Source: Dyadobacter sp. Leaf189
GTDB lineage: Bacteria; Bacteroidota; Bacteroidia; Cytophagales; Spirosomataceae
Assembly: GCF_001424405.1 (NCBI RefSeq)
Contig: NZ_LMPS01000001.1
Span: 2,166,066 to 2,230,065 of the forward strand
Length of the DNA stretch: 64,000 bases
Reading direction: 5' to 3'
The position numbers and the translations under genes are program-made. The notes beneath the pieces were generated by a model. That model saw only the letters and a list, made by a program, of their open reading frames with translations, was not told the DNA's origin and did no database searches. Within the stretch, counting starts at the first letter, position 1, and each line of letters starts with the position of its first letter. Shown here piece by piece: positions 54,692 through 63,816 of this stretch.

Positions 54692-55210
54692 ATGAAAAAA
54701 TCAGACATCATTCCAATGCCGCCCTTTTTTGATCGCTACATCAATCTTTGTGATAATGTTGAGCTGATGGAAGGATTTGAAAAATACACCCCGGCTTCAA
54801 TCTATCATGACGTGGAAAAGTTGAAGGCGCTGGGAAGTAAGGTATATGCGCCTGGGAAGTGGACGGTTAACGATACTTTACAGCACGTGATCGATAATGA
54901 GCGCATTATGGGTTATCGGGCACTGCGGTTCTCAAGAGGGGACAATACTGCATTGGCGGGATATGACGAAAACATCCTCGCGCCGAATACCACCGCGAAT
55001 GAGCGTACCCTGGAAGACCTTCTTGCTGAGTTTGACCTCGTGCGGGCAGCAAGTATTGCCTTATTCAGGAATATGAATGGGGTAATGCTGCAACGGACAG
55101 GCAGCGCAGATGGTAAGCAGATTACGCCGCTTGCATTGGGATTTGTTATTCTGGGCCACCCCGTTCACCACATGAATATCCTCGCCGAGCGGTACTTTCC
55201 GCTGCTATAA
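54692..55210 (+). CDS. DinB-family protein
   Basis: 172 residues from the ATG at 54692; the frame is open 18 codons upstream. A four-helix DinB fold with potential metal ligands: [15 protein letters not shown], and [15 protein letters not shown] near the end. DinB-like proteins include thiol transferases and many unknowns. It converges with, and overlaps by 6 bases, the DUF255 gene. Confidence 0.85.
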   Translation: MKKSDIIPMPPFFDRYINLCDNVELMEGFEKYTPASIYHDVEKLKALGSKVYAPGKWTVNDTLQHVIDNERIMGYRALRFSRGDNTALAGYDENILAPNTTANERTLEDLLAEFDLVRAASIALFRNMNGVMLQRTGSADGKQITPLALGFVILGHPVHHMNILAERYFPLL

Positions 55211-57223
55211 TCCGCCGGAAAGTTGTTGCAGGGCTTCTTCTACATTGGTGACGGGGAGCTGGCAGGTTTTATCGTAGCAAATGTAAATCGCAGTCTGACT
55301 GTTGATCTCGGTCCGATTTTGTAGCAATGGCAGCTCTGAGGATGTGGTAGTGCCCATGACCACTTTATTTGGCACAAAGAAGCGGTTGAAATCTTTACGG
55401 AGCTGATCGGCTTGTGCGCCTACGATAGCTACTTCCGCGGTGGGCACTGCGCGCTGGCAATACAGAGCTGCCCAGTTAGTAACCCATTGCACATCCGTAA
55501 GCACAAGCCGACCGATTTTCGAAAGCATTTTGTCGGCGACTTCCAGGTACTCGCTCTTATCTGTCATCAGGGAGAGCGTGTACAGGTTATGTGCCATGAT
55601 GGAATTGGAACCGGGGATTACATTGTCAAAAAGCTCCTTTTTTCTCGCGATCAAAGCTTCTCCATACACATCGGTGAAATTGAAGAATCCTTCCTGCGAA
55701 TCATAAAAATTGCTCAGCGTATAGGAAGTAAGTTCTTCTGCCTTGCGGATCCAGTGTTCCTCGAATGTAATCTGGTAGAGGGAAAGACAGGCTCCGATCA
55801 CCGCGGCATAATCTTCCAGGAAACCGGTTACCGAAGCTTTTCCATTCTTGTAGCTATGGAGCAGCCGCTCTTCGGCACTCATTTTATCAAAAATAAAACG
55901 GCCCGCCGAAACTGCCATTTCCCTGATCTTTTCATCGCCGAGCGCACGGTATGCAGCGGCCAGTCCGGTAATCAGCAGGCCATTCCACGAAGCAAGTATC
56001 TTATCATCCAATCCGGGGCGCACACGTTCAGCACGATGGTCGAAAAGCTTTTGTAATGCGCGGCGGTAATTTGTTTCAAACTCGTCATTGTAAATACCGG
56101 CAGGCTTTGCGGTATGAACGGGAGCTTCTGTAAGATGCAGATGGTTGAAACCGTGCTCCCAGTTTCCGTGACCTGAAATGTTATATAATTTGGAAAACCA
56201 ATTGAAATCGTCACCCAGTATTTCGCGCAGCTCAGCTTCTGTCCAGATATAAAATTTACCTTCCACACCTTCGCTATCAGCGTCCAAAGCAGAGTAAAAG
56301 CCGCCTTCCGCATGCCGCATTTCACGATCCAGCCAGCCGATCGTTTGCTGGATCCTGTCAGCATACAAAGGATTTTGGGTAAGCGAATAGGCTTCCGAAA
56401 AGACTTCCAGCAGCTGCGCATTATCATAGAGCATCTTCTCGAAATGCGGAATAAACCACTGATCATCGACAGAGTACCGCGCCCAGCCGCCGCCAACGTG
56501 ATCGTAAATCCCGCCGAGTGCAATCCGGTTCAATGTAATCTCAATCTGCCGCAGCGCTTCCGGGTTCTGACTGATATCATAGTAACGGAGCAGGAATTTG
56601 TAAATGGAAGGCATGGGAAACTTGGGTGCCCGGTCCATTCCACCGTTGTGGGTATCAAAGTTTTTTTGAAGCTGCTCAAACATCGAGTCCAGGTGCGCTA
56701 CTTCAAACTCACTCTGCTGGCCTGTCAGTCCATATTTCTCAGAATCGGGGATCGACATATTTTCCACAAAACCTTCGGCTGATTTTGCCAGCTCATCGAA
56801 GTGGTTTTTGAATGCATTATCAATGCTTTTGAGCAGCTGTACCCAGTTCTGCGGCGGCAGGTAAGTTACCCCATAGAACGGTTTACTGTCGGGCAGCAGG
56901 AACACATTCAGCGGCCAGCCGCCTCTTACACCCATTGCCTGTACTGCGTCCATATAAACTGCGTCGACGTCCGGCCGTTCTTCACGGTCGACTTTAATGC
57001 ACACAAAATGCGCATTCATCACTGCCGCGATATCCGCTTTCTCAAAACACTCGCGCTCCATAACGTGGCACCAGTGACAAGCAGAGTAGCCGATACTGAC
57101 CAGAATTGGCTTATTTTCCTCCCGGGCTTTTTCAAGTGCCTCATTTCCCCAGGGATACCAGTCTACCGGGTTATGGGCGTGTTGAAGTAAATACGGGCTG
57201 GTTTCCTGTGCAAGACGGTTCAT
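55205..57223 (-). CDS. DUF255 thioredoxin/glycosidase-like protein (YyaL/SPATA20 type)
   Basis: 672 residues. The start [24 protein letters not shown] is diagnostic, followed by a thioredoxin-like domain with [10 protein letters not shown] (CxxC) and a long six-hairpin-glycosidase-like region (about 230-640). The family has a cellobiose-epimerase-like C-terminal part and no settled activity. It is directly before the T9SS protein gene in the opposite order of transcription (the T9SS gene is upstream). Confidence 0.93.
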   Translation of the reverse strand: MNRLAQETSPYLLQHAHNPVDWYPWGNEALEKAREENKPILVSIGYSACHWCHVMERECFEKADIAAVMNAHFVCIKVDREERPDVDAVYMDAVQAMGVRGGWPLNVFLLPDSKPFYGVTYLPPQNWVQLLKSIDNAFKNHFDELAKSAEGFVENMSIPDSEKYGLTGQQSEFEVAHLDSMFEQLQKNFDTHNGGMDRAPKFPMPSIYKFLLRYYDISQNPEALRQIEITLNRIALGGIYDHVGGGWARYSVDDQWFIPHFEKMLYDNAQLLEVFSEAYSLTQNPLYADRIQQTIGWLDREMRHAEGGFYSALDADSEGVEGKFYIWTEAELREILGDDFNWFSKLYNISGHGNWEHGFNHLHLTEAPVHTAKPAGIYNDEFETNYRRALQKLFDHRAERVRPGLDDKILASWNGLLITGLAAAYRALGDEKIREMAVSAGRFIFDKMSAEERLLHSYKNGKASVTGFLEDYAAVIGACLSLYQITFEEHWIRKAEELTSYTLSNFYDSQEGFFNFTDVYGEALIARKKELFDNVIPGSNSIMAHNLYTLSLMTDKSEYLEVADKMLSKIGRLVLTDVQWVTNWAALYCQRAVPTAEVAIVGAQADQLRKDFNRFFVPNKVVMGTTTSSELPLLQNRTEINSQTAIYICYDKTCQLPVTNVEEALQQLSGGL

Positions 57224-57232
57224 AATGCTGGC

Positions 57233-58864
57233 TTAATGATTTACAACTACCTTTTTGGTAATTGTTTGATGCGGCGTGTCGAAACGGACAAAATATATGC
57301 CAGAAGAGAGGTAAGGAAGCGGAATCGTGTGCCTGGCTTCCCCCGCCCGCGATTTCAGCTGCTTTTGATAAAAGGTCTGTCCTTTCGTATTCAGTATCGT
57401 CATATTCACATTAGTGCCGCCATTTACGCCTGTAAGTACCACATTGATCTCGCTTGAAATAATGTACGGGTAAACGTAAGCGTCTGAAAGTGGCTGCTCA
57501 ACCGAAGTCACAGAATCGTTCAGGTCAAACTTGCAGAGGAACACCTGCTTTCCATTCAATGTGATATTCCGTGTCCATTTCTGATGGGAGACTGCAATAG
57601 TGGTTTGCTGGTTGTCGGCTGCGTAAGGGTTTTGAGCCGCAATCAGAATTTGCCCATTTTTAACAACACCTCTCCAAACCGGATTTCGTAGTTCCATATG
57701 ATCCCGGGCAGATTGCGGTATCACAAGCTGGTAGGTACCCTCAAACATATTCCGGAACTCCGAGAGCCGGTACAAACCGTAAATGAAATGTTCGTAAGGC
57801 GCATAGTTTTCCAGGCGGTTACCCGGGAAAAACGGGTTTTCCCAAAGCCATAATCCCTTTGCACCTGAAAAGAATGGAAAAATAGCTGTCGCCTGCGCCT
57901 GGAAATTGTCAATCAATGGCGTATTCGGATCGTAGCTGTCGTGGATTCTTAGCCATACAAACGGAATAACCGGTTTGCTGCTCCAAGCTGCATTGGCTTC
58001 AATGTTGAACAGCAAGTAAGAGAGATAATCCTTCCCGATCGGGTTGGCATACCCATAATAGTAGTAAGGCGAAGGCGATTGAAAATCAAGCGAATTGAAA
58101 AAGTTTCCTCCGATTTTACCACTGTTATCCTGTGCCAGATAATGGGTGCGGGCGAGGTTGATTGTCCAGTCCTGCCAGGAATTGGATGTGATATTCAGCC
58201 AGGTATTGCGCACAGGCACGTCACTGTAACTGGTGATTTTGGCAGTCACACCTTTGGCGCGCAGCCGGTTGACAGCCTCGGCGTACCACCAGCGCATATC
58301 GCGTTTGTATGTATTTAAAAAGTCCTGATCGGAAAGGCTGCGGTAATTTTGCGGGATTTGATTATTTGTTTTTAATGCAAGGATATCACGGTCTTCGCGC
58401 TGCATTCTTTCAATGTCCAGGCAAACAATGTCCACGTCTGTCACGCTGCCCGCAAAGTTATCCCAGTAACTCCGGTAAGCCGCTGTATCATTTCCCCACG
58501 GACTTCTCAATGTATTGTCAGCCCAGGGTTGATTGCCGCTTGACGTCGCAACTCCGTACCAAAGCACTGCTCTTTGCTGGCGGGTAAGTGAGCCAGGTTC
58601 ATTACCCGAGAACGAAGCCAGATGACTAAATCCGTGTTGTAGTGGCTGCGACTGGGTATCACCAAAGCGAGGGCCGCTGTAAATGACGTTAAATGGAAGA
58701 GAGAATTTAGGGAATTTGCCCCATTCTATTGTGTTGTTACCGTTTACCGGATTTAGTACAAATGCGGGCTGACAGTCCTGGCCGAAGCAATTGGACCAGG
58801 CAAATAGCAAGACGAAAAGTGTTGTGTAAAATTCCTTGAAATAGATTTTAGAAGATTGAATCAT
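57233..58864 (-). CDS. Secreted protein with T9SS sorting domain, TIM-barrel-like
   Basis: 543 residues with a signal peptide (about 1-29, FAWSNCFGQ) and a C-terminal type A T9SS sorting domain (about 460-543: YPYIISSEINVVLTG...LPYLSSGIYFVRFDT...TKKVVVNH). The N-terminal 430 residues may be a glycosidase-like TIM barrel: VTDVDIVCLDIERM has the acidic pair found at the fourth strand of several such enzymes, and VWLRIHDSYDPNTP, KGLWLWENPFFPG follow. No family is recognised. The protein should be secreted or fixed on the cell surface by T9SS. Confidence 0.8.
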   Translation of the reverse strand: MIQSSKIYFKEFYTTLFVLLFAWSNCFGQDCQPAFVLNPVNGNNTIEWGKFPKFSLPFNVIYSGPRFGDTQSQPLQHGFSHLASFSGNEPGSLTRQQRAVLWYGVATSSGNQPWADNTLRSPWGNDTAAYRSYWDNFAGSVTDVDIVCLDIERMQREDRDILALKTNNQIPQNYRSLSDQDFLNTYKRDMRWWYAEAVNRLRAKGVTAKITSYSDVPVRNTWLNITSNSWQDWTINLARTHYLAQDNSGKIGGNFFNSLDFQSPSPYYYYGYANPIGKDYLSYLLFNIEANAAWSSKPVIPFVWLRIHDSYDPNTPLIDNFQAQATAIFPFFSGAKGLWLWENPFFPGNRLENYAPYEHFIYGLYRLSEFRNMFEGTYQLVIPQSARDHMELRNPVWRGVVKNGQILIAAQNPYAADNQQTTIAVSHQKWTRNITLNGKQVFLCKFDLNDSVTSVEQPLSDAYVYPYIISSEINVVLTGVNGGTNVNMTILNTKGQTFYQKQLKSRAGEARHTIPLPYLSSGIYFVRFDTPHQTITKKVVVNH

Positions 58865-58886
58865 AAGAATGGCCAGACAAATTCGT

Positions 58887-58894
58887 TACTTTTG
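58887..58894 (+). promoter_or_regulatory. Possible -7 element for the lipoprotein gene
   Basis: TACTTTTG is the same octamer as in the suf promoter region and lies 99 bases before the ATG at 58993. The -33 position is not clear. Confidence 0.35.
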
Positions 58895-58992
58895 CGATGT
58901 GTATAATGTTGTTTTTCCGGGAAAAGCGATGGTGTGAACAATGCTTTGACTTACTCGGTTACCGGCCTGAAAAATTTAAATCCAGAAGAATT

Positions 58993-59448
58993 ATGAAAAA
59001 ATTATTGCTACTCGCCAGCCTTGTTCTGGGCCTATTTATGGTCGCTTGTGACAAAGACAAAGATAAGAACGAAAAGCCGCAGCCCACAGAAAAGGACAAA
59101 ATACTCGTCAACTATCCATGGCGCATGTCAAAGGTGACTGACTTGTCTGGCAAGGATATTCCCTTTAACCTGCTCAATACGCAGACACAGGCTATCAAGC
59201 AGGTGATGGATATTCAGTTTATGCAAAACAATGTGACCAAAGCAATCGACCAGCGCTCAAAGCAGGTGATCAACGGCGGTACCTGGTACCTGATTGATGA
59301 AGGAGCCACGCTGGATATCTCCATTTCCGGATTTGCCGGCAAATTTGGGGTTGAAGAACTTACAAACAGCAGAATGAGGCTAAAAAGCACAATGCCGGTA
59401 GATGGTGTTGATCAGGAAACGATCATGGTTTTCGAGCCGGTGATCTAA
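58993..59448 (+). CDS. Small lipoprotein, unknown function
   Basis: 151 residues with a lipoprotein signal (LVLGLFMVACDKD, Cys about residue 18), then a charged linker and a small beta-rich domain (KILVNYPWRMSKVTDLSGKDIPF, GGTWYLIDEGATLDISISG, SRMRLKSTM). The layout resembles lipocalin-like lipoproteins of Bacteroidota, with no certain family. The frame is open 32 codons upstream without a signal. Confidence 0.78.
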   Translation: MKKLLLLASLVLGLFMVACDKDKDKNEKPQPTEKDKILVNYPWRMSKVTDLSGKDIPFNLLNTQTQAIKQVMDIQFMQNNVTKAIDQRSKQVINGGTWYLIDEGATLDISISGFAGKFGVEELTNSRMRLKSTMPVDGVDQETIMVFEPVI

Positions 59449-59477
59449 GGAGTTATTTCGAGAATATATATGAATGG

Positions 59478-59510
59478 AGCGGCGGATTAAATCTGCCGCT
59501 TTTCTTATTT
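59478..59510 (+). terminator. Intrinsic terminator after the lipoprotein gene
   Basis: AGCGGCGGAT and ATCTGCCGCT form a 10-bp stem (one G-T wobble) around TAA, followed by TTTCTTATTT. Confidence 0.75.
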
Positions 59511-59528
59511 TGTACCAAATATATTTGA

Positions 59529-60842
59529 ATGAAAAAGAATAACCCTTCCATTATCAATGCGTGGTGTATGTACGACTGGGCCAACTCGGTCCATGCGCTT
59601 GTCATTGTTTCGAGCATCTTTCCTGTTTATTTCAGTGCAACTGCGCTCAGCGCCTCTGGTCGCCCCGAAGTTGATTTTTTCGGGTTTTCAATCAAAAGCT
59701 CAGTGCTTTTTTCCTATACGGTATCAGTCTCCTTTCTGATCACTGCCCTGCTCGTTCCCACTTGTACGGCAGTCGCTGACTATACCGGGAAAAAGAAGCG
59801 CTTTATGCAATTCTTCTGCTACACGGGTGCATTGAGCTGCATGCTTCTTTACTTTTTTACAAAAGATACCCTCATCGCATCCATCTTCCTTTTCGGGCTG
59901 AGCCTGATAGGTTGGAGCGGGAGCATTGTTTTTTACGACTCCTATCTGCCTGAAATAGCTACTGAAGATAATTTTGACAGGTACAGCGCACGCGGTTTTT
60001 CGCTGGGTTACCTTGGCAGCTGTCTGCTGTTGCTGTTCAACCTGAGCATGGTACTGTTTCCGCAGTTTTACGGCATTACCCAAAAGGCACTGCCAGCCCG
60101 GATATCGTTTTTTACTGTCGGTCTCTGGTGGATTTTATTTGCGCAAATCCCTTTTCACTACCTGCCGGAGGGAAGAAGTGACAAGCAAAAAGGCGGTAGC
60201 TGGATTTTGAATGGGTTCAAAGAGTTGGGTAAAGTGTATGGTAACCTGCGTGAGCAGCCTTATCTGGCCAGGTTCCTGGCTGCATTCTTCATCTATACAA
60301 TGGGGCTGCGCACGGTGATGTATGTTGCCACGATATTTGGCGCGAGCGAGCTGAAATTACCTTCTCAAAGTCTGATCATAACCGTCTTATTGATCCAGCT
60401 GGTGGGAATTGCAGGCTCTTATACCTTTGCCTGGCTTTCTGCCCAGATCGGCAATATATATGCATTGATGATCGGTGTTGTGATCTGGATAGGCATTTGT
60501 ACCGGTGCATACTACACCACTGAGGCGATGGAGTTTTACATGATTGCGTGTACGGTGGGAATGGTAATGGGAGGCATTCAATCACTTTCACGCTCGACCT
60601 ACTCGAAGCTGATCCCTGAGAATGTGAGTGATACCGCCTCTTATTTCAGTTTTTATGACGTGACTGAAAAGCTGGCCATTGTGATCGGTACCTTCATTTA
60701 TGGGATCGTAGAGCATCTCACCGGCAGTATGCGCAACAGCATTCTCGCTTTGCTTGTCATTTTTGTGCTCGGACTTGTACTACTCTCCCGCATTCCTTCA
60801 CTTAAAATTTACCGGTTGGAATTGGACAAGCGAAAGAGCTGA
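59529..60842 (+). CDS. MFS transporter, UMF1/Atg22 type
   Basis: 437 residues with about twelve membrane helices and the UMF1-family signature MYDWANSVHALVI near the N-terminus, VADYTGKKKRFM after helix 2-3, and IQSLSRSTYSKLIPE in the second half. The family includes amino-acid effluxers such as Atg22; the bacterial substrate is unknown. The GH2 gene follows in the same direction. Confidence 0.9.
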   Translation: MKKNNPSIINAWCMYDWANSVHALVIVSSIFPVYFSATALSASGRPEVDFFGFSIKSSVLFSYTVSVSFLITALLVPTCTAVADYTGKKKRFMQFFCYTGALSCMLLYFFTKDTLIASIFLFGLSLIGWSGSIVFYDSYLPEIATEDNFDRYSARGFSLGYLGSCLLLLFNLSMVLFPQFYGITQKALPARISFFTVGLWWILFAQIPFHYLPEGRSDKQKGGSWILNGFKELGKVYGNLREQPYLARFLAAFFIYTMGLRTVMYVATIFGASELKLPSQSLIITVLLIQLVGIAGSYTFAWLSAQIGNIYALMIGVVIWIGICTGAYYTTEAMEFYMIACTVGMVMGGIQSLSRSTYSKLIPENVSDTASYFSFYDVTEKLAIVIGTFIYGIVEHLTGSMRNSILALLVIFVLGLVLLSRIPSLKIYRLELDKRKS

Positions 60843-61028
60843 GTCGGCCTGCATTTTGGTGATCTGATGTGCATCTCAGCTTTGTTTGTCCGTTATTCTT
60901 TGCAATCTATTATGCCAAGCTGGCATAGTTCTTATCGAATCTGGCTGACTTCTTGGTTACATATTTATGCAGAAGAAGTAGAGCTGCACGCGAGTTCGGC
61001 TGCATTTGAACATCAAAACCGGGTAAAA

Positions 61029-62846
61029 ATGCAAAACCACACCAATTACGGGTCTTCCAAAAGCAGGGAAGCGTCCTTTGACACAGAAGCTTTTCGGGAT
61101 GATCTTCCCCGCGCTGTCCTCAGACCAAATGAATACATTTTACTCGATGGCGAGTGGAAATTCGCGGTTGACGCAGAGGACAGGGGACTGGTTGAAAGTT
61201 GGTATGTACAGCATGATTTTACACGAACTGCCAACTGGCCGGGCAGCGTGGAGCAGCATTTAGCTGTATCTCAAAATGCGAGTGCTTCCTGGCAGGATAA
61301 GATCGTAGTTTGGTACGAAAGAAATTTTGAACTGCCGGCACAAGCTGCTGTCACGGTGGACAGTGATACCATTCTTCAACTCACTTTTGGTGCCTGCGGC
61401 TACGCAACAATGGTCTGGCTTAACGGACACCTGCTTTCCACCATTGAAGGCGACCAGGTGCATACCGGCGAGTATACTTCCTTTTCTTACGAGCTTGAAA
61501 TGCTCAAACCAGTCAACCGGCTTACAGTGCGGGTGGCCAGCAGTATGGATGCGGATATACCCCGCGGTAAGCAGGAATCACATGTTTATAAACGGGGCGG
61601 GATCTGGTACCAGACGTTTACGGGCGCCGTCCGCAGTGTGTGGCTTGAAAAAGTGGAGCGAAACCGACTGCGCTCGCGTGTGGGTGTGGTCAGTATTATT
61701 GAAGATAATCTGGTAAGGTTTACATTAACAACCCGCATTCATGACCCGGGCAAGTATAAAATCAAGCTGTTTATTTTTCCTGTTGAAAGCGAAGAGCTTG
61801 TAGCCGAAGATGAATTTGAGCTGGTGCTGGAAGCGGGACAAAAGTCGCAGCGCCTCGTTGTCGATTTACCCGATGCATTGCTTTGGTCCGTGGAATCGCC
61901 AAACCTGTACCGGCTGGTAGCGCAGCTCATTGATGAAGAGGGCGCCATTTCAGAGATTGAGACGAAGTTCGGTTTGAGGAAGTTTGAAGCAAGGGGAAAC
62001 AAACTTTATTTAAACAACAAGCCCATTTACCTGGATGGTATCCTTTACCAACCGGGAAATTCAACATACCATCAGATCAAAAAGCATTTGCTTGCGATGA
62101 AGGAGCTGGGCTGCAATCTTGTCCGGATCCACATTGCCGGTGTAGATCCCCGCATTTACAAGCTTGCTGATAAGATCGGGATATTGCTCTGGGTTGAGGT
62201 ACCCAGTCCACATCAATCCACTTTTCAAAGCAGAGAGAATCACCGCGCCGAGCTCAGAAGAATGGTCGCATTGATTGGTACTCACCCTTCCGTGGTAATA
62301 TGGAGCTTATATAATGAAGACTGGGGTGTTCAGGACATTGCGCATAATGTTGAAACACAGCAATACATTATTGAAATGTATCATTTTATGCAAATTGCCT
62401 ACCCGCAGTTTCTGGTGGTGGACAATGATGGCTGGCAACACATTTCCCTCGAAGGAAGGCTAAAATCAGATCTTTTAACTGCTCACTTATACACTCCCAA
62501 CCTGGAAGACTGGAAGAGAATGCTCGACGATCTGACGGAAGGGAAGTTTGAGAAAGTAGCCGCATTTCCGCTTGTCGTAGGCGATCCGTTTTTTTACCGC
62601 AAGCAGGTCCCGCTGATCGTAAGTGAATGGGGCGGGTTCGGTTTTAAGGATTATGGCGGCCCGCAGGATGATGCCTCACGCGCCAATCAGATTGCCCTAT
62701 ACAAAGCAGAACTGCGAAAACGGGATATTTCAGGTGATGTTTATACCCAGGCTACCAACATTGAAGATGAGAAAAACGGATTGATTGACCCCGAGACAGG
62801 CGAGCTGAATGTTCCCGCAGGGTTGCTGGCTTCCAGACGGGAATAA
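61029..62846 (+). CDS. Glycoside hydrolase family 2 protein
   Basis: 605 residues from the ATG at 61029; the upstream open frame (to 60867) is unlike a coding start and adds no signal peptide. The GH2 layout is clear: sugar-binding domain (WPGSVEQHLAV, QDKIVVWYERNF), immunoglobulin-like domain, and TIM barrel with the acid/base in SLYNEDWG (E430) and the nucleophile in VSEWGGFG (E533). The enzyme should act in the cytoplasm on a beta-galactoside, mannoside or glucuronide; which is not told. The MFS transporter before it may import the substrate. Confidence 0.92.
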   Translation: MQNHTNYGSSKSREASFDTEAFRDDLPRAVLRPNEYILLDGEWKFAVDAEDRGLVESWYVQHDFTRTANWPGSVEQHLAVSQNASASWQDKIVVWYERNFELPAQAAVTVDSDTILQLTFGACGYATMVWLNGHLLSTIEGDQVHTGEYTSFSYELEMLKPVNRLTVRVASSMDADIPRGKQESHVYKRGGIWYQTFTGAVRSVWLEKVERNRLRSRVGVVSIIEDNLVRFTLTTRIHDPGKYKIKLFIFPVESEELVAEDEFELVLEAGQKSQRLVVDLPDALLWSVESPNLYRLVAQLIDEEGAISEIETKFGLRKFEARGNKLYLNNKPIYLDGILYQPGNSTYHQIKKHLLAMKELGCNLVRIHIAGVDPRIYKLADKIGILLWVEVPSPHQSTFQSRENHRAELRRMVALIGTHPSVVIWSLYNEDWGVQDIAHNVETQQYIIEMYHFMQIAYPQFLVVDNDGWQHISLEGRLKSDLLTAHLYTPNLEDWKRMLDDLTEGKFEKVAAFPLVVGDPFFYRKQVPLIVSEWGGFGFKDYGGPQDDASRANQIALYKAELRKRDISGDVYTQATNIEDEKNGLIDPETGELNVPAGLLASRRE

Positions 62847-62941
62847 ACTAGATATACTTACCAAGGTGATAATTGCTTGTTAGTTTGGGCAATAGGGGAT
62901 ATAATGCAAAACTTACGCTCAACTCGCATTAAAGAAAAGGT

Positions 62942-63505
62942 ATGGAACTTACGGAGAGGCAGTGGCTGCTGTTTGATTTTGTCAAAGAAATGCACGGAAC
63001 GCAGGTACGGAAATATTCCGGCGAACCCTATTATACACACTTGCTGAGCGTAGCGGATAAGGTGACTCAATACGGCAGTGATAATTGTGAAACTGAAATC
63101 GCGCTTTGCCACGACCTTATTGAAGATACGCCATGTTCCCTGGCTACGCTTTCGGGCTTATTGATCAGGCTGGGTTACAGCGTTCAGGAAGATGCGCAGA
63201 TACTTTCCGCAGTGGATGATCTCACTGACAAGTACACGAGTGCAAAATATCCTCAGCTTAACCGGGCTCATCGAAAACAACTGGAAGCTTCGCGCATTAT
63301 TTCTTCCAAACCCGTTTCACAAACTGTCAAGTATGCGGATATCATAGATAATATCGGCTCCATTGCTAAAAGCGACCCGGGTTTTGCGCGAGTTTATCTC
63401 AGGGAAATCGACCGATATCTTTGGCGGCTTAATAAAGGCAATCCTGATTTGTACCAGGAATGCTGCGCCGTTTTCACACAGACACTCAAAACTGTTTCCA
63501 TTTAA
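62942..63505 (+). CDS. HD-domain hydrolase (MESH1/SpoT-like)
   Basis: 187 residues of the metal-dependent HD domain as in (p)ppGpp hydrolases: GEPYYTHLLSVADKV (H33), CHDLIEDT (H57, D58; E61, D62), then the helical VKYADIIDNIGSI segment, where D/N ligands are expected. It is a single-domain protein without synthetase or regulatory domains. The substrate may be (p)ppGpp or another nucleotide. The next gene begins 18 bases downstream. Confidence 0.85.
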   Translation: MELTERQWLLFDFVKEMHGTQVRKYSGEPYYTHLLSVADKVTQYGSDNCETEIALCHDLIEDTPCSLATLSGLLIRLGYSVQEDAQILSAVDDLTDKYTSAKYPQLNRAHRKQLEASRIISSKPVSQTVKYADIIDNIGSIAKSDPGFARVYLREIDRYLWRLNKGNPDLYQECCAVFTQTLKTVSI

Positions 63506-63522
63506 TACCTAACAACTGTTCT

Positions 63523-63816
63523 ATGAATTCTTCCGAGCAAAAAGATTTTGAACACGCGACACCGACGGATGATGAGGTAAATGATATGATCCGTCGTTTA
63601 CAGGAAAAGCTGGCGGACGCAGGAACCGGGAATGAACTGGCAGAAGCTTACGAAAAAGCAATTCGCATTTTAAAAGGGAGAGAAACTGAGTATAACGACT
63701 TAATGGATGATGCTTCTCCTGCCGCTTCCAGAACAATAGCTGCATTGGCTCTCCGCTATCTGAATGGGGAAACAGGCGCTGATGTGTTGCTCAACTATCC
63801 TCCTATAAAACAATGA
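63523..63816 (+). CDS. Small acidic protein, possibly cut short by an insertion sequence
   Basis: 97 residues, helical and acidic (NSSEQKDFEHATPTDDEVNDMIRRLQEKL), ending LLNYPPIKQ. The frame is open upstream from 63460, but the ATG at 63523 fits the usual gap after the HD gene. The stop codon TGA (63814-63816) overlaps the first two bases of the insertion sequence end GAGGCTGTCTC, so the original C-terminus may have been different or longer. No family is known to me. Confidence 0.65.
   Translation: MNSSEQKDFEHATPTDDEVNDMIRRLQEKLADAGTGNELAEAYEKAIRILKGRETEYNDLMDDASPAASRTIAALALRYLNGETGADVLLNYPPIKQ

Noticed and set aside
60867..61028. 54-residue N-terminal extension of the GH2 protein as a signal peptide
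   Set aside because: The extension lacks a hydrophobic core with a cleavage site and is in the intergenic region after the MFS gene; the ATG at 61029 fits better.
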